A stretch of 64,000 nt of DNA from Salinimonas lutimaris (GCF_005222225.1 NZ_CP036536.1:3992001-4056000), one strand, 5' to 3'; counted from the stretch's first letter, positions 45,086 through 55,541 are shown. Numbers and translations are program-made. The notes: generated by a model not told the origin, from the letters alone.

Positions 45086-47674
45086 CAGGTGGCCGGTCTG
45101 ATACAGTGCATTACTTAGCAACTTACTGGTGCCATACCAGTAGCCACGAAAATGAATATCATCCACAAAGCCAATGACTACACCACGTCCTGCCGGCTGC
45201 ACAACCGTTGCGGCACTGCCTGCCACCATCGTAGCCAGTTGCGGCGCACTGTAACCGGCCATCAGCGGTGATGCGGTATAGCGGGACGGTGTGGAAAAGG
45301 CCGATGTATTGGAGCGCACAATCATATTGGAGGTTTTAAATACCGGTAACAAGCTCTCTTCGTAGCCAAAAAACAGGGGGTGCGTGGTATCTATGCGAGT
45401 TTGATAAACCGCCCCGGCAATCAGTTTTTTGGCGTACAGTGCACGCTGGTCGGCAAACGTCAGGCCAGTGGTGTCAAACGCATCATCGATTGTTTGGCGG
45501 CTTACAATATCCAGGTTCAGCCAGCGGTTTTTATCAAAATACTTTAAGGCATTACGCTGACCAATCAGCACGCCCCCCTGCTTCACCCAGCGTAACAGTT
45601 TCTGTTCAGCGGTGTCGCCGGGACGATATTGCCCACTGGTAAAGATAATATGGGTATACCGGCTAAGATCCGCCGCGCCCAGATTCTGCTGTTCGATAAT
45701 GGTTGGCGCCAGGCCTACCCGGGTGTCCAGATAATGCCAGACCTCGCCCACTTCATATTCACGGGTGCCTTTGCCACCCACAATCAGTACCTCAGGCAGG
45801 GTGACAGGCCGCATATCCCGGCTGCCAATATCAATGCCTTTCAGGGTGTGTCCGCTAGCCAGGCTGGTGATGGACACCGCATAGCGCCGGGCAGCCTCAT
45901 CCAGCAACGCAGGCAGGTTGTCGGGCTGTTCCAGGGCTGCGGGTATCACCACACTGCCCGCGGCAAATGACTGATTTTTCTTATTGCCTACCGCACTGGT
46001 AAAACCGGTTTGTGCACTGCGCGCCTGTACATTGTGAGACAACAGATACTGCAAAGCGGCCGGGGCTTCATAGCTGTGCCAGTCCAGTACCCAGGCATAG
46101 GCATCAGATGCAATCGGGGTGGCCTCAACCGGGGCGGCCGGGCTATTGCCGGTTTTCAGCTTACGTCGCAGGTCTCTATCCACGGTGTCATAAGTCAGGT
46201 TAAATGCCAGCGGCAGATTCCAGTTAGACACATCATAAAAGGTATTGTTGGGAAATGACTGACGGGTTGAAAACAGCGATTTAATCAGACGGTAGCCAGG
46301 CTGATCCAGAGGCACAAAAATGCTGTTGTGCGCCGGGTATCGCTGGCGGTTAACCGTGATATCTGCACTGGTCCAGGCATACTGAATCTGATGCTGTTGC
46401 AGTAGCTCAGTCATGGCAGCAAAGCGCGCATGATCAGCTCCGCGCCTGATCACAAAGCCATAGGCATCATCATCGTTAATCAGCGCATCGGTGTGCCGGG
46501 CAAAGTCCCGCTGATAGGATAATATAGCTGGCTTGTTGGCCAGTGCGCCGGCAAACGTGCTGAGTGAGGTGGTAACCTGATTAGCGATGGTCTGGGTGAA
46601 GGTCAGCGGACCATTAATAGTTTCCTGTACATGACCACGACTGCTGGCCTGCTCAAACAAAATACCGATGCTGCCCAGGGCATCCGGGTAAGATGATCCT
46701 TTGCCGTAATAAAAATCATCAAAACTTTCTTGAGAAAAATACAATTGCCCGGCTTTATCCAGTGCATCAATATGAAAACTGGCCAGCGCTTCGGTTAGGG
46801 TGACATTGCCATCGGGTGTGTTGGGGTTTTTGCGATCCGGTACACCTGGCTGGAAAAAATAGGTGCTGTTGGGACCCATTTCATGAAAATCGGTCAGGAT
46901 GTGCGGACGCCATTTATGAAACTGGGCAATCCGGGCCCGCGACTCAGGATGGGTTAGCAATAACCAGTCGCGATTTAAATCAAACCAGTAATGGTTGGTT
47001 CGGCCGGATGGCCAGCCTTCAGCATGTTCGCGATGTCTGGGATCAGAGACCGTGTGGTAGCCTTTGTGCATATTAGCCCACTGGGCAAATCGGGACAGCC
47101 CGTCAGGGTTGAAAGCCGGGTCGAGCAGCACAATATTGTCCTGCAACAGCGTATCAATTGCTTTGCTTTGCCCGGCGCTCAGATAATAGGCGATAAGTAA
47201 CGCCGCATTAGCGCCGGAAGGCTCATTGCCATGAATACTGTAGCCCATGTAGAGCACCAGCGGCGCGCCAGTGGTATCGGCCTTGCCCGCGCTCAACCGG
47301 GCCAGATGTTGCTCACGCAGGCTAGCCAGTTCAGGCTGATTGGCAGCGGCGGTAATGGTCAGCAGTAACAATGGACGGTTTTCATGACTGGTGCCGGTTT
47401 GCTCCAGCGTGACCCGGTCAGATTGTGCGGCCAGCAATCGCAGATAGCCTACCAACTGATCGTGCCTGACATGCCACTGCCCGACATTCGCCCCAAGGTA
47501 GTCTTCGGGTGAAGTGATATCAGGGTTGTAGCGGGTATCCGGTGGCAGATAGTCAGCCGCCGGTTTGCCAGTGTTGATTACCGGCATGGCCAGCGCGGTG
47601 ACATGAAAGAAAACAAGGGCTAATAGCAGAGCCGGCAGGATGACTGAAGAAGCAGGCGTCAGATACTTTCGCAT
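45080..47674 (-). CDS. M14 family zinc carboxypeptidase-like exported protein
   Basis: About 864 residues from the ATG at 47674; a GTG two codons upstream (47680) is possible. A signal peptide ends near residue 32. The M14 domain has the first zinc motif SIHGNEPSG (H150 and E153), RDWLLLTHPES, the third ligand in DFHEMG and a likely catalytic Glu in GILFEQAS. The C-terminal part resembles a class I amidotransferase-type accessory domain. The family acts on peptides in the periplasm. Unlike the flanking genes it reads leftward, between gntX and nfuA, and overlaps the gntX stop by 6 bases. Confidence 0.87.
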   Translation of the reverse strand: MRKYLTPASSVILPALLLALVFFHVTALAMPVINTGKPAADYLPPDTRYNPDITSPEDYLGANVGQWHVRHDQLVGYLRLLAAQSDRVTLEQTGTSHENRPLLLLTITAAANQPELASLREQHLARLSAGKADTTGAPLVLYMGYSIHGNEPSGANAALLIAYYLSAGQSKAIDTLLQDNIVLLDPAFNPDGLSRFAQWANMHKGYHTVSDPRHREHAEGWPSGRTNHYWFDLNRDWLLLTHPESRARIAQFHKWRPHILTDFHEMGPNSTYFFQPGVPDRKNPNTPDGNVTLTEALASFHIDALDKAGQLYFSQESFDDFYYGKGSSYPDALGSIGILFEQASSRGHVQETINGPLTFTQTIANQVTTSLSTFAGALANKPAILSYQRDFARHTDALINDDDAYGFVIRRGADHARFAAMTELLQQHQIQYAWTSADITVNRQRYPAHNSIFVPLDQPGYRLIKSLFSTRQSFPNNTFYDVSNWNLPLAFNLTYDTVDRDLRRKLKTGNSPAAPVEATPIASDAYAWVLDWHSYEAPAALQYLLSHNVQARSAQTGFTSAVGNKKNQSFAAGSVVIPAALEQPDNLPALLDEAARRYAVSITSLASGHTLKGIDIGSRDMRPVTLPEVLIVGGKGTREYEVGEVWHYLDTRVGLAPTIIEQQNLGAADLSRYTHIIFTSGQYRPGDTAEQKLLRWVKQGGVLIGQRNALKYFDKNRWLNLDIVSRQTIDDAFDTTGLTFADQRALYAKKLIAGAVYQTRIDTTHPLFFGYEESLLPVFKTSNMIVRSNTSAFSTPSRYTASPLMAGYSAPQLATMVAGSAATVVQPAGRGVVIGFVDDIHFRGYWYGTSKLLSNALYQTGHLL

Positions 47675-47803
47675 AAACACAATTTCCGTTTCGTCGTTAT
47701 GACTAAATTACGCTGATAGTAAAAAGCCATCAATACCTGACTGTTTTACTCAGGTAAATTTGTTATCATAGCGCCCAACGATGTTGCAACGCAGGACCAA
47801 GTA

Positions 47804-48382
47804 ATGATCACTATATCAGAAGATGCTCAGGCGCATTTTGTTAAATTGCTGGATAAACAGGAAGACGGAACTCACATCCGGGTTTTTGTTGTTAATCCGG
47901 GGACGTCTTCAGCCGAATGTGGCGTGTCTTACTGCCCACCCAATGCAGTGGAAGAAAATGACCTGCGGCTGAACTTTACCGGTTTTGATGCCGTGGTTGA
48001 TGAAGAAAGCGCGCCCTATCTGGAAGAAGCAGAAATTGACTACGTCACCGACCAGATGGGCTCCCAGCTGACGCTCAAAGCGCCGAATGCTAAAGCCCGC
48101 AAAGTCGCTGATGATGCGCCACTGGTAGAGCGTGTTAACTATATGATTGAGACAGAAGTCAATCCTCAGCTGGCCAGCCATGGTGGCAAGGTAGTGCTGC
48201 TTGAGATCACCGAAGACGGTTATGCTGTGCTGCAGTTTGGCGGCGGCTGTAACGGCTGCTCCATGGTCGATGTCACCTTAAAAGAAGGCATTGAAAAGCA
48301 AATGGTGGAAGAATTTGCCGGTCAGCTTAAAGGGGTTCGTGATGCCACTGAACACCAGGCTGGCGAGCACTCTTACTACTAG
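47804..48382 (+). CDS. nfuA: Fe/S biogenesis protein NfuA
   Basis: 192 residues. The N-terminal half is the degenerate A-type domain and the C-terminal half is the NFU domain, where C149 and C152 in GGGCNGCSM bind a 4Fe-4S cluster between subunits. NfuA carries clusters to target proteins under oxidative stress or iron starvation. Length and both Cys match E. coli NfuA. It is followed after 12 bases by a small membrane-protein gene. Confidence 0.96.
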   Translation: MITISEDAQAHFVKLLDKQEDGTHIRVFVVNPGTSSAECGVSYCPPNAVEENDLRLNFTGFDAVVDEESAPYLEEAEIDYVTDQMGSQLTLKAPNAKARKVADDAPLVERVNYMIETEVNPQLASHGGKVVLLEITEDGYAVLQFGGGCNGCSMVDVTLKEGIEKQMVEEFAGQLKGVRDATEHQAGEHSYY

Positions 48383-48394
48383 GCGATACCCGTT

Positions 48395-48649
48395 ATGAGT
48401 ACTTTGCTTGCCCAGCTTAAAGACCCTAAAGCCAGCTGGTTCCGGTTTAAAATCGGACTGGCTGTGTTTGCTGTGGCTGTAGCGATGATGATGCTGACCG
48501 ATAAACCCGAAGGGGCTGTGAAATGGGCGATTCTTATCACCCTGACCATCGGGTTTGTGACTGCGATGTCTGGCTATCTGGGCATCTTTTTACAGCGTAT
48601 CAGCCGTTTTAAAGAGATTAAGCAACGGACTCGCGCTCCGCGTAAATAA
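48395..48649 (+). CDS. small inner-membrane protein of unknown function
   Basis: 84 residues with two hydrophobic segments (about 19-36 and 44-66) and a basic tail, probably cytoplasmic. I do not recognise a family. It probably shares the nfuA transcript, being 12 bases downstream. It overlaps convergent dinF by 32 bases. Confidence 0.65.
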   Translation: MSTLLAQLKDPKASWFRFKIGLAVFAVAVAMMMLTDKPEGAVKWAILITLTIGFVTAMSGYLGIFLQRISRFKEIKQRTRAPRK

Positions 48650-49952
48650 TCCGTAAGAGTACCCAGGCCAGAGTCACTCCTCTGGCCAGTAAAAAGGCCA
48701 GCAAGGCATACCACAACGCTACATTCCCGGCTTCCTGACAATACCACCATACTGGAAAAAACACCCCGGCTGCACTTAGCAGCATGGTATTTCGCATGGC
48801 AGCAGAGCGGGTCAGTCCGACAAATACCCCATCAAATAAGAAGCACCAGTGTCCCAACAGAGGTAACAGCACCATCAGGGGCAGATAAGGGACCGCCGCG
48901 TGATAGAGTGATGGCAGGTCGGTCAGCAAACCTACAATCTGCTCGCCCAGCCCCCAGAATGCCAGCGCATAAAGCACCGCAAATAACGATGACCAGATAA
49001 GTCCAAGCCAGGTCTGGTGAGCTATTTCAGCTTTATCGTTATTACCGGCCGCTTTACCTACCGTGGCTTCCACCGCATAGGCCACACCATCTAAACCCAG
49101 CGCAATAAGCACAAAAAACTGCATGAGAATCGCATTAACCGCCGCAGCGGTTTCTCCGTAACGGGCGCCCTGCAAGGTCACAAAGGCCAGGCAGGCCTGC
49201 AGGAAGAGATTACGCAGCAACATGTCGCCATTAAGCTTGAGCAGAATGCGCCGGGCTGCAGAATTAAACCACACCAGCTGCGCCGGCTGGAATCCAATGG
49301 CTTTCAGCGCCACCAGCGCCCCCATTATTGCCATACTGTACTCGGCCAGCACACTGGCCAGCGCTACGCCCTGTACCGACATATCCAGCCCGAATACAAA
49401 CAGCATGTCGAGCCCGGCGTTGAGCACATTCCCGGTTATCTGAATAGCCATTACAGCCCGCGTGCGTTGCTGGCCCACCAGCCAGCCCACCAGCACTAAA
49501 TTCATCATGGCGGCCGGTGCGCCCCACACCCGCACAGAAAAATAGGCGGTGATGTACTGACTGACCGCCGCACTGGGATCTGCCAGTGCAATGCCTGCGC
49601 TAAGTACAGGTATCTGCAAAGCAAAAATGGCCAGCCCGAGTATCAGGGCCATTGCCCCGGACTGATACAAGACTCTGGCTGACGCTACCTGAGTACTGCC
49701 CTGCCCCGACGTCTGAGCGCTCAGACCGGTGGTCGACATACGCAAAAAGCCACAGACCCAGTAAATTTGCGTTAAAATAAGCGCGCCCACCGAGGCACCG
49801 GCGAGCATCGCCGGCGAATCCATATGCCCCATCACTGCCGTATCAACCAGGCCAAGCAAGGGAGTGGTAATGTTAGCCAGAATCATCGGCCCGGCCAGGG
49901 CTAACAGATGCAGATGGGCCGGCCAGCCCCGCCGGATGGTGGAATCGGTCAC
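48618..49952 (-). CDS. dinF: MATE family efflux transporter, DinF type
   Basis: 444 residues with about twelve membrane segments in two halves. LALAGPMILANITTPLLGLV and DTAVMGHMDSPAMLAG open the first half in the DinF manner. The family exports drugs or organic cations with H+ or Na+. In E. coli dinF follows lexA and is SOS-controlled; here lexA is 10 kb away, and no LexA box is obvious before this gene. Confidence 0.92.
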   Translation of the reverse strand: MTDSTIRRGWPAHLHLLALAGPMILANITTPLLGLVDTAVMGHMDSPAMLAGASVGALILTQIYWVCGFLRMSTTGLSAQTSGQGSTQVASARVLYQSGAMALILGLAIFALQIPVLSAGIALADPSAAVSQYITAYFSVRVWGAPAAMMNLVLVGWLVGQQRTRAVMAIQITGNVLNAGLDMLFVFGLDMSVQGVALASVLAEYSMAIMGALVALKAIGFQPAQLVWFNSAARRILLKLNGDMLLRNLFLQACLAFVTLQGARYGETAAAVNAILMQFFVLIALGLDGVAYAVEATVGKAAGNNDKAEIAHQTWLGLIWSSLFAVLYALAFWGLGEQIVGLLTDLPSLYHAAVPYLPLMVLLPLLGHWCFLFDGVFVGLTRSAAMRNTMLLSAAGVFFPVWWYCQEAGNVALWYALLAFLLARGVTLAWVLLRIIYAERESVA

Positions 49953-49984
49953 AAATAAAGCTCAGATAAGGTTAAGGAGATAAT

Positions 49985-51094
49985 GTGCAGTGTAACATGA
50001 CACGTCGTTCGGATAACGGGAAGTCCCGCATTCACCGCAGGCTATGCCGCCTGCCAGCAGCTATCACCGCGTTGATAACCATGCTTATCTCAATGGCGGC
50101 CAGCGCCGGCAATGGTGCCCCTATTTTGTTGTACCATCATGTCTCAGCACAAACGCCAGCCAGTACCAGCATTACACCGCAACAGTTTGAGCAGCATATG
50201 GCGTACCTGCACGACCACTATACGGTGCTGCCATTAATAGAGATTGTCAAAGCACTGAAAAAGCGTGACCCGCTGCCCGACAATGCGATTGCCGTGACCT
50301 TTGATGACGGCTACGCCAATATTCTGGAAAATGGCCATCCTGTCATGCAGCAATACAATATTCCGTACACCGTATTTATTAATCCGGCAGAGATTGGCCA
50401 GCGCCGGGACCAGCTGACCTGGGAGCAGGTGAAAAGCATGCAGCAGGATGGCGTTATTTTTGCCAATCACACGCTGGATCATCTGCATATGCTCAACCGC
50501 GAAGAAGGCGAAACTGAACAGCAGTGGCTAAAGCGCGTAGTCAATAATGTTGAGCAGGCTGAAAAAATGATTAAGGACAAAACAGGCCGTTCGCTGCGTT
50601 ATCTGGCCTACCCGTTTGGCGAATATAACCGCACGCTGGCTACACACCTGCAACAAAAAGGGTATATTGGATTTGGCCAGCATTCTGGTGCCGCCGGACC
50701 GGACTCGGATTTTGCCGCGCTGCCTCGCTTTCCGGCTGCCGGCCCCTATGCCAGCCTGAACAGTCTGAAGGCCAAAATGGCCAGCTTGCCCATGCCAGTC
50801 AGTCAGACTTCGTTTACCGAACCACAGATGACCGGACACACCCCTCCGGCCTCGATTACCCTGACCATTAAGGATAGCGATGTCCGGCTCAGTCAGGCAG
50901 CCTGTTACTTTCAGGGCAATAAAGCAGCGGTCAGTATAAGCGACAACAGCCTTACCGTCAGGATCACTAAAGACTTGCCCACCGGCCGCTCCAGAGTGAA
51001 TTGTACTGCACCCTCAAACAGCCGGAATGGCCGGTTTTACTGGTATTCACAGCCATTTTTTGTTGCAGACGCCAACGGTCATTATCCCGATTAA
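49985..51094 (+). CDS. exported polysaccharide deacetylase
   Basis: 369 residues from GTG 49985, which has AAGGAG five bases upstream; an overlapping ATG at 49983 in another frame opens only five codons. A membrane/signal segment lies near 24-42. The NodB domain (about 44-260) has LLYHHVS, the metal motif TFDDGYAN, the His pair in NHTLDHLHM and RYLAYPFGEYN. A C-terminal beta domain (about 275-360) contains two Cys that may form a disulfide. It should remove acetyl groups from a polysaccharide outside the cytoplasm; substrate unknown. Confidence 0.88.
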   Translation: MQCNMTRRSDNGKSRIHRRLCRLPAAITALITMLISMAASAGNGAPILLYHHVSAQTPASTSITPQQFEQHMAYLHDHYTVLPLIEIVKALKKRDPLPDNAIAVTFDDGYANILENGHPVMQQYNIPYTVFINPAEIGQRRDQLTWEQVKSMQQDGVIFANHTLDHLHMLNREEGETEQQWLKRVVNNVEQAEKMIKDKTGRSLRYLAYPFGEYNRTLATHLQQKGYIGFGQHSGAAGPDSDFAALPRFPAAGPYASLNSLKAKMASLPMPVSQTSFTEPQMTGHTPPASITLTIKDSDVRLSQAACYFQGNKAAVSISDNSLTVRITKDLPTGRSRVNCTAPSNSRNGRFYWYSQPFFVADANGHYPD

Positions 51095-51101
51095 CGGCCA
51101 T

Positions 51102-51701
51102 TCAGGTGGCCGGTGCTATCCCTTTGCCCATCTGAATAAATGCAGACAAAGTCTGGCGTACTTCAAAACCATGCCGGGAATAAAATTGTAGCGCACCGGT
51201 GTTGGCCCGGTGCACATCCAGCACCAGCGCCAGTTTTTTCAGTTCAAGGGCCTGCTGCTCCATAAAACGCATCAGCATGCTGCCAATACCGGCCCGCTGA
51301 TACACCGGATTCACCGCCAGATGCCCTATTCCCAGTTCCAACTGCTCCGGCGGATTAAGCGCCACCGTGACCTGCTGACTTCGCATCACCACATCCATCG
51401 CGGTATCAATACCGTAAAATTCAGTGACACTGGCCAGTGTCTGTCGATCAAAGTCAGCGGGTAAGCCGTCATGCCAACTCGTGATAAGACCGGCAATGTT
51501 GTTGTCATAGGTGGCCACCCAGTGATTATCACTGCCATACTGCCCCTGCCGCCTCGCCCAGGTGTCATGCAAGAAGTCAGACGCCCGTTTAGCACTGCCC
51601 AGACCAAAAATAGAAACCAGCAAATCACGGCCTGATTCCAGTAACAAAGGCACAGCCTGAGCGCCGTCCTGCGGTGTCGCTTTTCTGATTTCTACTACCA
51701 T
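51102..51701 (-). CDS. GNAT family N-acetyltransferase
   Basis: 199 residues. The acetyl-CoA-binding motif is at LAVNPVYQRAGIGSMLMRFM, followed by the ALVLDVHRANTGALQFYSRHGFEV strand-helix, partly quoted. A substrate cannot be named. It lies 7 bases from the convergent deacetylase stop and 8 bases before the start of the leftward sco gene's end. Confidence 0.85.
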   Translation of the reverse strand: MVVEIRKATPQDGAQAVPLLLESGRDLLVSIFGLGSAKRASDFLHDTWARRQGQYGSDNHWVATYDNNIAGLITSWHDGLPADFDRQTLASVTEFYGIDTAMDVVMRSQQVTVALNPPEQLELGIGHLAVNPVYQRAGIGSMLMRFMEQQALELKKLALVLDVHRANTGALQFYSRHGFEVRQTLSAFIQMGKGIAPAT

Positions 51702-51709
51702 GACTACAT

Positions 51710-52363
51710 CTACTTCGTCTGAATAATCTGCGGCAGTTCCGTCACAATATGTTCAGGGTTTACAATAGTAACCTGGCCTGGTGACGACTGCGGTTTAAAC
51801 CGTCCTCTGGCGGTGGCATCCGGTCCGATAACAACAAGGGAGCCACTGTGGTCGACAAGATAGTCATCAGCCTCTGTACTTTCTGATATGGCGTACATCA
51901 TGCCGATGCTTCTGACAAAAGGAAAAACCTGCCCGTGATCCGCGGTAGCGGCAATAAAGTCATCGTTAAAATACGCTTTATAGGCAGCCAGGCGTTCAGG
52001 CGAGTCCCGTTTTGGATCTACTGATAAGAACATAACCTGCACCGGAAGTTCCGGCGAGAGCGTGGTTAGTTGCGGATACTCCCGGTTCAGAGCAGCCAGC
52101 GTCGTCGGGCAAATATCCGGGCAGTGTGTATAGCCCAGAAACACCAGGGTCCAGTGACCGTTCAGATCGGCCCGGGTCAATGTCTGACCGTTAGCCCGGT
52201 TAAATGTAAAATCAGACAACTCTCTGGCCGCAGGATAAGGCTGGTAGTAACGATATTGAGGTTCACTCGCGCTGGTTTGTGGCGGCGCGATAGTCAGCGC
52301 TGCCCAAATACCACCAATAAACGCCACCAGTAAAACAACACCAATCAGCAGTCTGTGCTTCAT
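51710..52363 (-). CDS. sco: Sco1/SenC copper chaperone for cytochrome oxidase
   Basis: 217 residues. A membrane segment at about 5-25 anchors a periplasmic thioredoxin-like domain with the copper Cys pair C81 and C85 in HCPDIC and the third ligand H172 in LVDHSG. Sco delivers copper to the CuA site of subunit II. It is the last gene of the oxidase cluster, overlapping ctaB by 4 bases. Confidence 0.94.
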   Translation of the reverse strand: MKHRLLIGVVLLVAFIGGIWAALTIAPPQTSASEPQYRYYQPYPAARELSDFTFNRANGQTLTRADLNGHWTLVFLGYTHCPDICPTTLAALNREYPQLTTLSPELPVQVMFLSVDPKRDSPERLAAYKAYFNDDFIAATADHGQVFPFVRSIGMMYAISESTEADDYLVDHSGSLVVIGPDATARGRFKPQSSPGQVTIVNPEHIVTELPQIIQTK

Positions 52364-53283
52364 AAACTCACGGGAATGTAATGATCAATTAAAAGAACGA
52401 CAAACAATAGCATCAGATGCAGGATAGAAAAACGGAATGTTTTCATGGCCATACCGGCTTTATCTGAAAACTTGAGTTGCCAGGCATACACACAGAACAC
52501 AGTGTTCAGGCCACTGGCCCCAATCAGATAAATCAGTGAACTCATGCCTACCAGATAAGGTAAAAACCCCACTAATAACAATAGCACGGTGTAGCCCAGA
52601 ATCCAGGTTTTGGTGAACGCAGGGCCGTGGGTAACCGGCAGCATAGGAATATCCGCTTTTGCATATTCGCGTTGACGGTGAACAGCCAGCGCCCAGAAAT
52701 GAGGGGGAGTCCAGGTATAGATAATCAGAACCAGTAACAATGCATGGGCATGTACCTCGCCGGTGACAGCCGTCCATCCCAGCAATGGTGGCGCGGCGCC
52801 GGCCAGCCCGCCAATAACAATATTTTGCGGTGTCGCCCGTTTCAGGTACATGGTATAGACCACTGCATACCCCACCAGGCTAAGCAAAGTAAGCCAAGCG
52901 GTTAACCCATTGACCCACCAGACCAGAATAGCAAAACCACTACCTCCTAATAGCAGCGCAAAACACAGCGCTCTGGTGACGGTAACCCGCCCGCCGGCCA
53001 CCGGCCGGTGATAGGTACGCGCCATCATACTATCGATGTTGTGGTCCACCACATGATTGATGACCGCAGCACTGCTGGCCAGCAGCCCTATACCGGACAG
53101 TCCGGCGATGAGGATGGTGGCACTGACCAGTGTATCGGTGGCCAGGCACATCCCCACCAGCGCCGTGAGTAAAAGCAGCATCACCACCCTGGGCTTAGTC
53201 AGCTCGTAGTAGTCGCGCCAGCGGGCAGGCTGCACAGCTAAGTGGCGGGGTTCATCACGCCCGGCGATAAACGGCTTAGCCAT
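52360..53283 (-). CDS. ctaB: protoheme IX farnesyltransferase (heme O synthase)
   Basis: 307 residues, with about nine membrane segments. The prenyl-diphosphate site [19 protein letters not shown] is present, with its Asp/Arg residues. The enzyme adds a farnesyl group to heme b, the first step to heme A. Overlaps sco and ctaA by a few bases. Confidence 0.95.
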   Translation of the reverse strand: MAKPFIAGRDEPRHLAVQPARWRDYYELTKPRVVMLLLLTALVGMCLATDTLVSATILIAGLSGIGLLASSAAVINHVVDHNIDSMMARTYHRPVAGGRVTVTRALCFALLLGGSGFAILVWWVNGLTAWLTLLSLVGYAVVYTMYLKRATPQNIVIGGLAGAAPPLLGWTAVTGEVHAHALLLVLIIYTWTPPHFWALAVHRQREYAKADIPMLPVTHGPAFTKTWILGYTVLLLLVGFLPYLVGMSSLIYLIGASGLNTVFCVYAWQLKFSDKAGMAMKTFRFSILHLMLLFVVLLIDHYIPVSL

Positions 53284-54265
53284 TGGCGGTATCCCGGTTA
53301 TGCGCTAACTGCCAGATAATCCACACCATCACCAGTAATAAACAGGCCGCAACAAAATTATGCGCGACAGCCACCGTCAGGGGCAGACTCATCACTACAT
53401 TGCTCACGCCCAGAATAACCTGAGCACTGAGCATAAAAATCAGCGCGCCACCGGCACTGTTCATGACCTTTGAGCGCAACCGCAACAGCCAGATGCCAAA
53501 AGTCAGCAGGTACACAAAGGTGATGAGCGCGCCCGCCCGGTGTATCACGTGCATGGTCATACGCTCAGAATAGCCGTGCACACCAAACTCATAGTTTTCT
53601 GCATAGGGCACACTATACGCGCCATCCAAATCCATCTGAGTCCACCACTCACCCTCACAAACAGGAAAATTTGTACAGGCCAGCGCAGCATAGTTGGCCG
53701 ATGTCCATCCGCCCAGCGCAATCTGGCAGCCCAGAATAAACATTCCTACAAAACCAAACAGCATCAGACGACGGGCAGATTTGAGTTTGTCCCGGCAGGT
53801 AACGCCTTGCAAGCGTAGGTACATGACAAACAAACAGGCCAGCACACCAAATCCACCCAGTAAGTGCCCCATTACAACAACAGGAAGCAGATTAAGGGTT
53901 ACTGTCCACATTCCAAGTGCAGCCTGAAAGACAACAAGCCCACAAAGAAAAAGAGGTAATCCGACCGGCATTTGTGGTGATTTCTTTTTCACCGCAATAA
54001 AGGCGATGGCAAAAATAAGCAATCCCAGAGTACCGGCAAAATAACGATGAATCATTTCTGACCAGGCTTTACTGACCTCAACCGGTCTTTCGGGAAAGCT
54101 CGCATTAGCCTGTGCAATCTTATCTTCAGAGGCGGGAACAAATAAGTCGCCATAGCAACCAGGCCAGTCAGGACAACCCAGTCCGGCATCGGTTAGTCGT
54201 GTATATGCCCCCAGAATAATTACTACAATAGCCAGAAGTAACGCACAGGTAACCAGCTTTTTCAT
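53276..54265 (-). CDS. ctaA: heme A synthase
   Basis: 329 residues with about eight membrane segments. Heme-ligand His are in [29 protein letters not shown] and VAHNFVAA. The N-terminal [20 protein letters not shown] loop is typical of the Cys-pair class. It oxidises heme O to heme A. It overlaps ctaB by 8 bases. Confidence 0.95.
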   Translation of the reverse strand: MKKLVTCALLLAIVVIILGAYTRLTDAGLGCPDWPGCYGDLFVPASEDKIAQANASFPERPVEVSKAWSEMIHRYFAGTLGLLIFAIAFIAVKKKSPQMPVGLPLFLCGLVVFQAALGMWTVTLNLLPVVVMGHLLGGFGVLACLFVMYLRLQGVTCRDKLKSARRLMLFGFVGMFILGCQIALGGWTSANYAALACTNFPVCEGEWWTQMDLDGAYSVPYAENYEFGVHGYSERMTMHVIHRAGALITFVYLLTFGIWLLRLRSKVMNSAGGALIFMLSAQVILGVSNVVMSLPLTVAVAHNFVAACLLLVMVWIIWQLAHNRDTANG

Positions 54266-54277
54266 CCCACTCTCCTG

Positions 54278-54832
54278 TTATCCAATCCGTGATAATTTCA
54301 GCAGTTTGCGTACATCAGCCAGCATATCCCGGCTATTCATAATGGCGCTTTGACGATCTTCAGACACCGAGTAGCGCAACATGGCATTATTCAGTGTATC
54401 TACCAGGTAGACAGCATCCGCGCTCAGCGCCGCTGACTGCTGTGGATGGTTAACCGCCACGATGTTAATTTGTGTATCCTGCTGTAAACGGGTCACCGCC
54501 TGGGGGTCACTGTGCGTACTGAACAGCACCGTGGGTTGAGCCCGGTCGGTATCACGGCCCAGCGCCAGCCAGACCTGCTGAATACTGTACAGGGCATTTT
54601 CACAGCCGGCGTCACAATGCGCCGGTATCTGATACACCAATCGCCATTTGGGCGGCTGTTTTGCCAGCAAGGCAGATAAATCCATTACCGGCTGAATAAG
54701 CTCACCTTTGTTGGTTACCGCGCGGTTAAACCAGTTGTTATCCAGCGCCAGTTTTGCCAGCACCACCGGCACAATGAATACGCCCAGCAGAGCCAGCATG
54801 GTATAAGGTTTACGCGTTGTTTTTTCAGTCAT
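54278..54832 (-). CDS. Sco-like membrane protein with CX3C motif
   Basis: 184 residues. A membrane segment at about 11-29 is followed by a periplasmic thioredoxin-like domain. HCDAGC has C73 and C77 in the same HCX3C spacing as Sco's HCPDIC, and VYLVDTLNNAMLRYS aligns with Sco's [13 protein letters not shown]. The copper His of Sco is replaced by T146. Its place between SURF1 and ctaA makes a role in oxidase assembly likely. Members are annotated only as hypothetical; the link to Sco is my inference. It overlaps SURF1 by 8 bases. Confidence 0.75.
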   Translation of the reverse strand: MTEKTTRKPYTMLALLGVFIVPVVLAKLALDNNWFNRAVTNKGELIQPVMDLSALLAKQPPKWRLVYQIPAHCDAGCENALYSIQQVWLALGRDTDRAQPTVLFSTHSDPQAVTRLQQDTQINIVAVNHPQQSAALSADAVYLVDTLNNAMLRYSVSEDRQSAIMNSRDMLADVRKLLKLSRIG

Positions 54833-55541
54833 GAGAAGTCCTTCTGGGCAGCATCAGAATCAGGGTGATAATGCTGGCGGCTATGGCCAGGCCAAACCAT
54901 TGAATAGCATAAGCCAGGTGTTTTTTTGGCGGCATTACAACGGGCTTCCAGTCACGCACAAAATGCGGATGCGCCTCCGTCAGCTGCACTACAAATGGCT
55001 GAAATTGCTGCCCGGTGAGACTCTTTAATCGCTGAATATCCAGCTGTTGCAGCAGTAGCGTGTTATTGATGGCGCCGGTGGTGGTTTCCCGGATAACCGG
55101 ATTATCTGCCGGTACGGCTATGACACCGCCCGCCTGTTGCAGTGGCTCAGGAATAATGACACTGGGCAGATCCCCACGGGTAACACCGGCGGGCATCCAG
55201 CCTAAGTTTACCAGTACAGGTAAGGCATCAGACGCCCCTTGCAGCTGTACTGCGGTGAGTACCTCAAACCCTACTCTACCGTTGTGAATCCGGTTATCCA
55301 GATACACCAGGGGTAAGTCGGTAAAGCGGCCAGTGATGGTTACCGGATAATCCCGGATATCGCCGCTACGATGTATCATGTCGGCAGCGCGTTGTGGTGT
55401 TTCTGTCTGTTTTTGCGCTATGCTAGCCAGACGCTGTTCTTTTTCATGCATGCGATCAAGTTGCCACCATCCCAGGCGGCACATGGTAAGGATCGCCAGT
55501 ACCGCAATGACCAGCGCAATAAGGGGCTGCCGACGAATCAT
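54825..55541 (-). CDS. SURF1 family cytochrome oxidase assembly protein
   Basis: 238 residues from the ATG at 55541; the frame extends to 55763, but that 5' part is the antisense of the DUF2909 gene and has no SURF1 features. Two membrane segments lie at about 6-23 and near the C-terminus, with CRLGWWQLDRMHEK and PVLVNLGWMPAG being family motifs. SURF1 inserts heme A into subunit I. The start has no strong ribosome site. Confidence 0.88.
   Translation of the reverse strand: MIRRQPLIALVIAVLAILTMCRLGWWQLDRMHEKEQRLASIAQKQTETPQRAADMIHRSGDIRDYPVTITGRFTDLPLVYLDNRIHNGRVGFEVLTAVQLQGASDALPVLVNLGWMPAGVTRGDLPSVIIPEPLQQAGGVIAVPADNPVIRETTTGAINNTLLLQQLDIQRLKSLTGQQFQPFVVQLTEAHPHFVRDWKPVVMPPKKHLAYAIQWFGLAIAASIITLILMLPRRTSHD

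Noticed and set aside
49983-50000. Five-codon ORF overlapping the deacetylase start
   Set aside because: ATG at 49983 shares bases with the GTG start, but five codons is too short to claim a regulatory leader.
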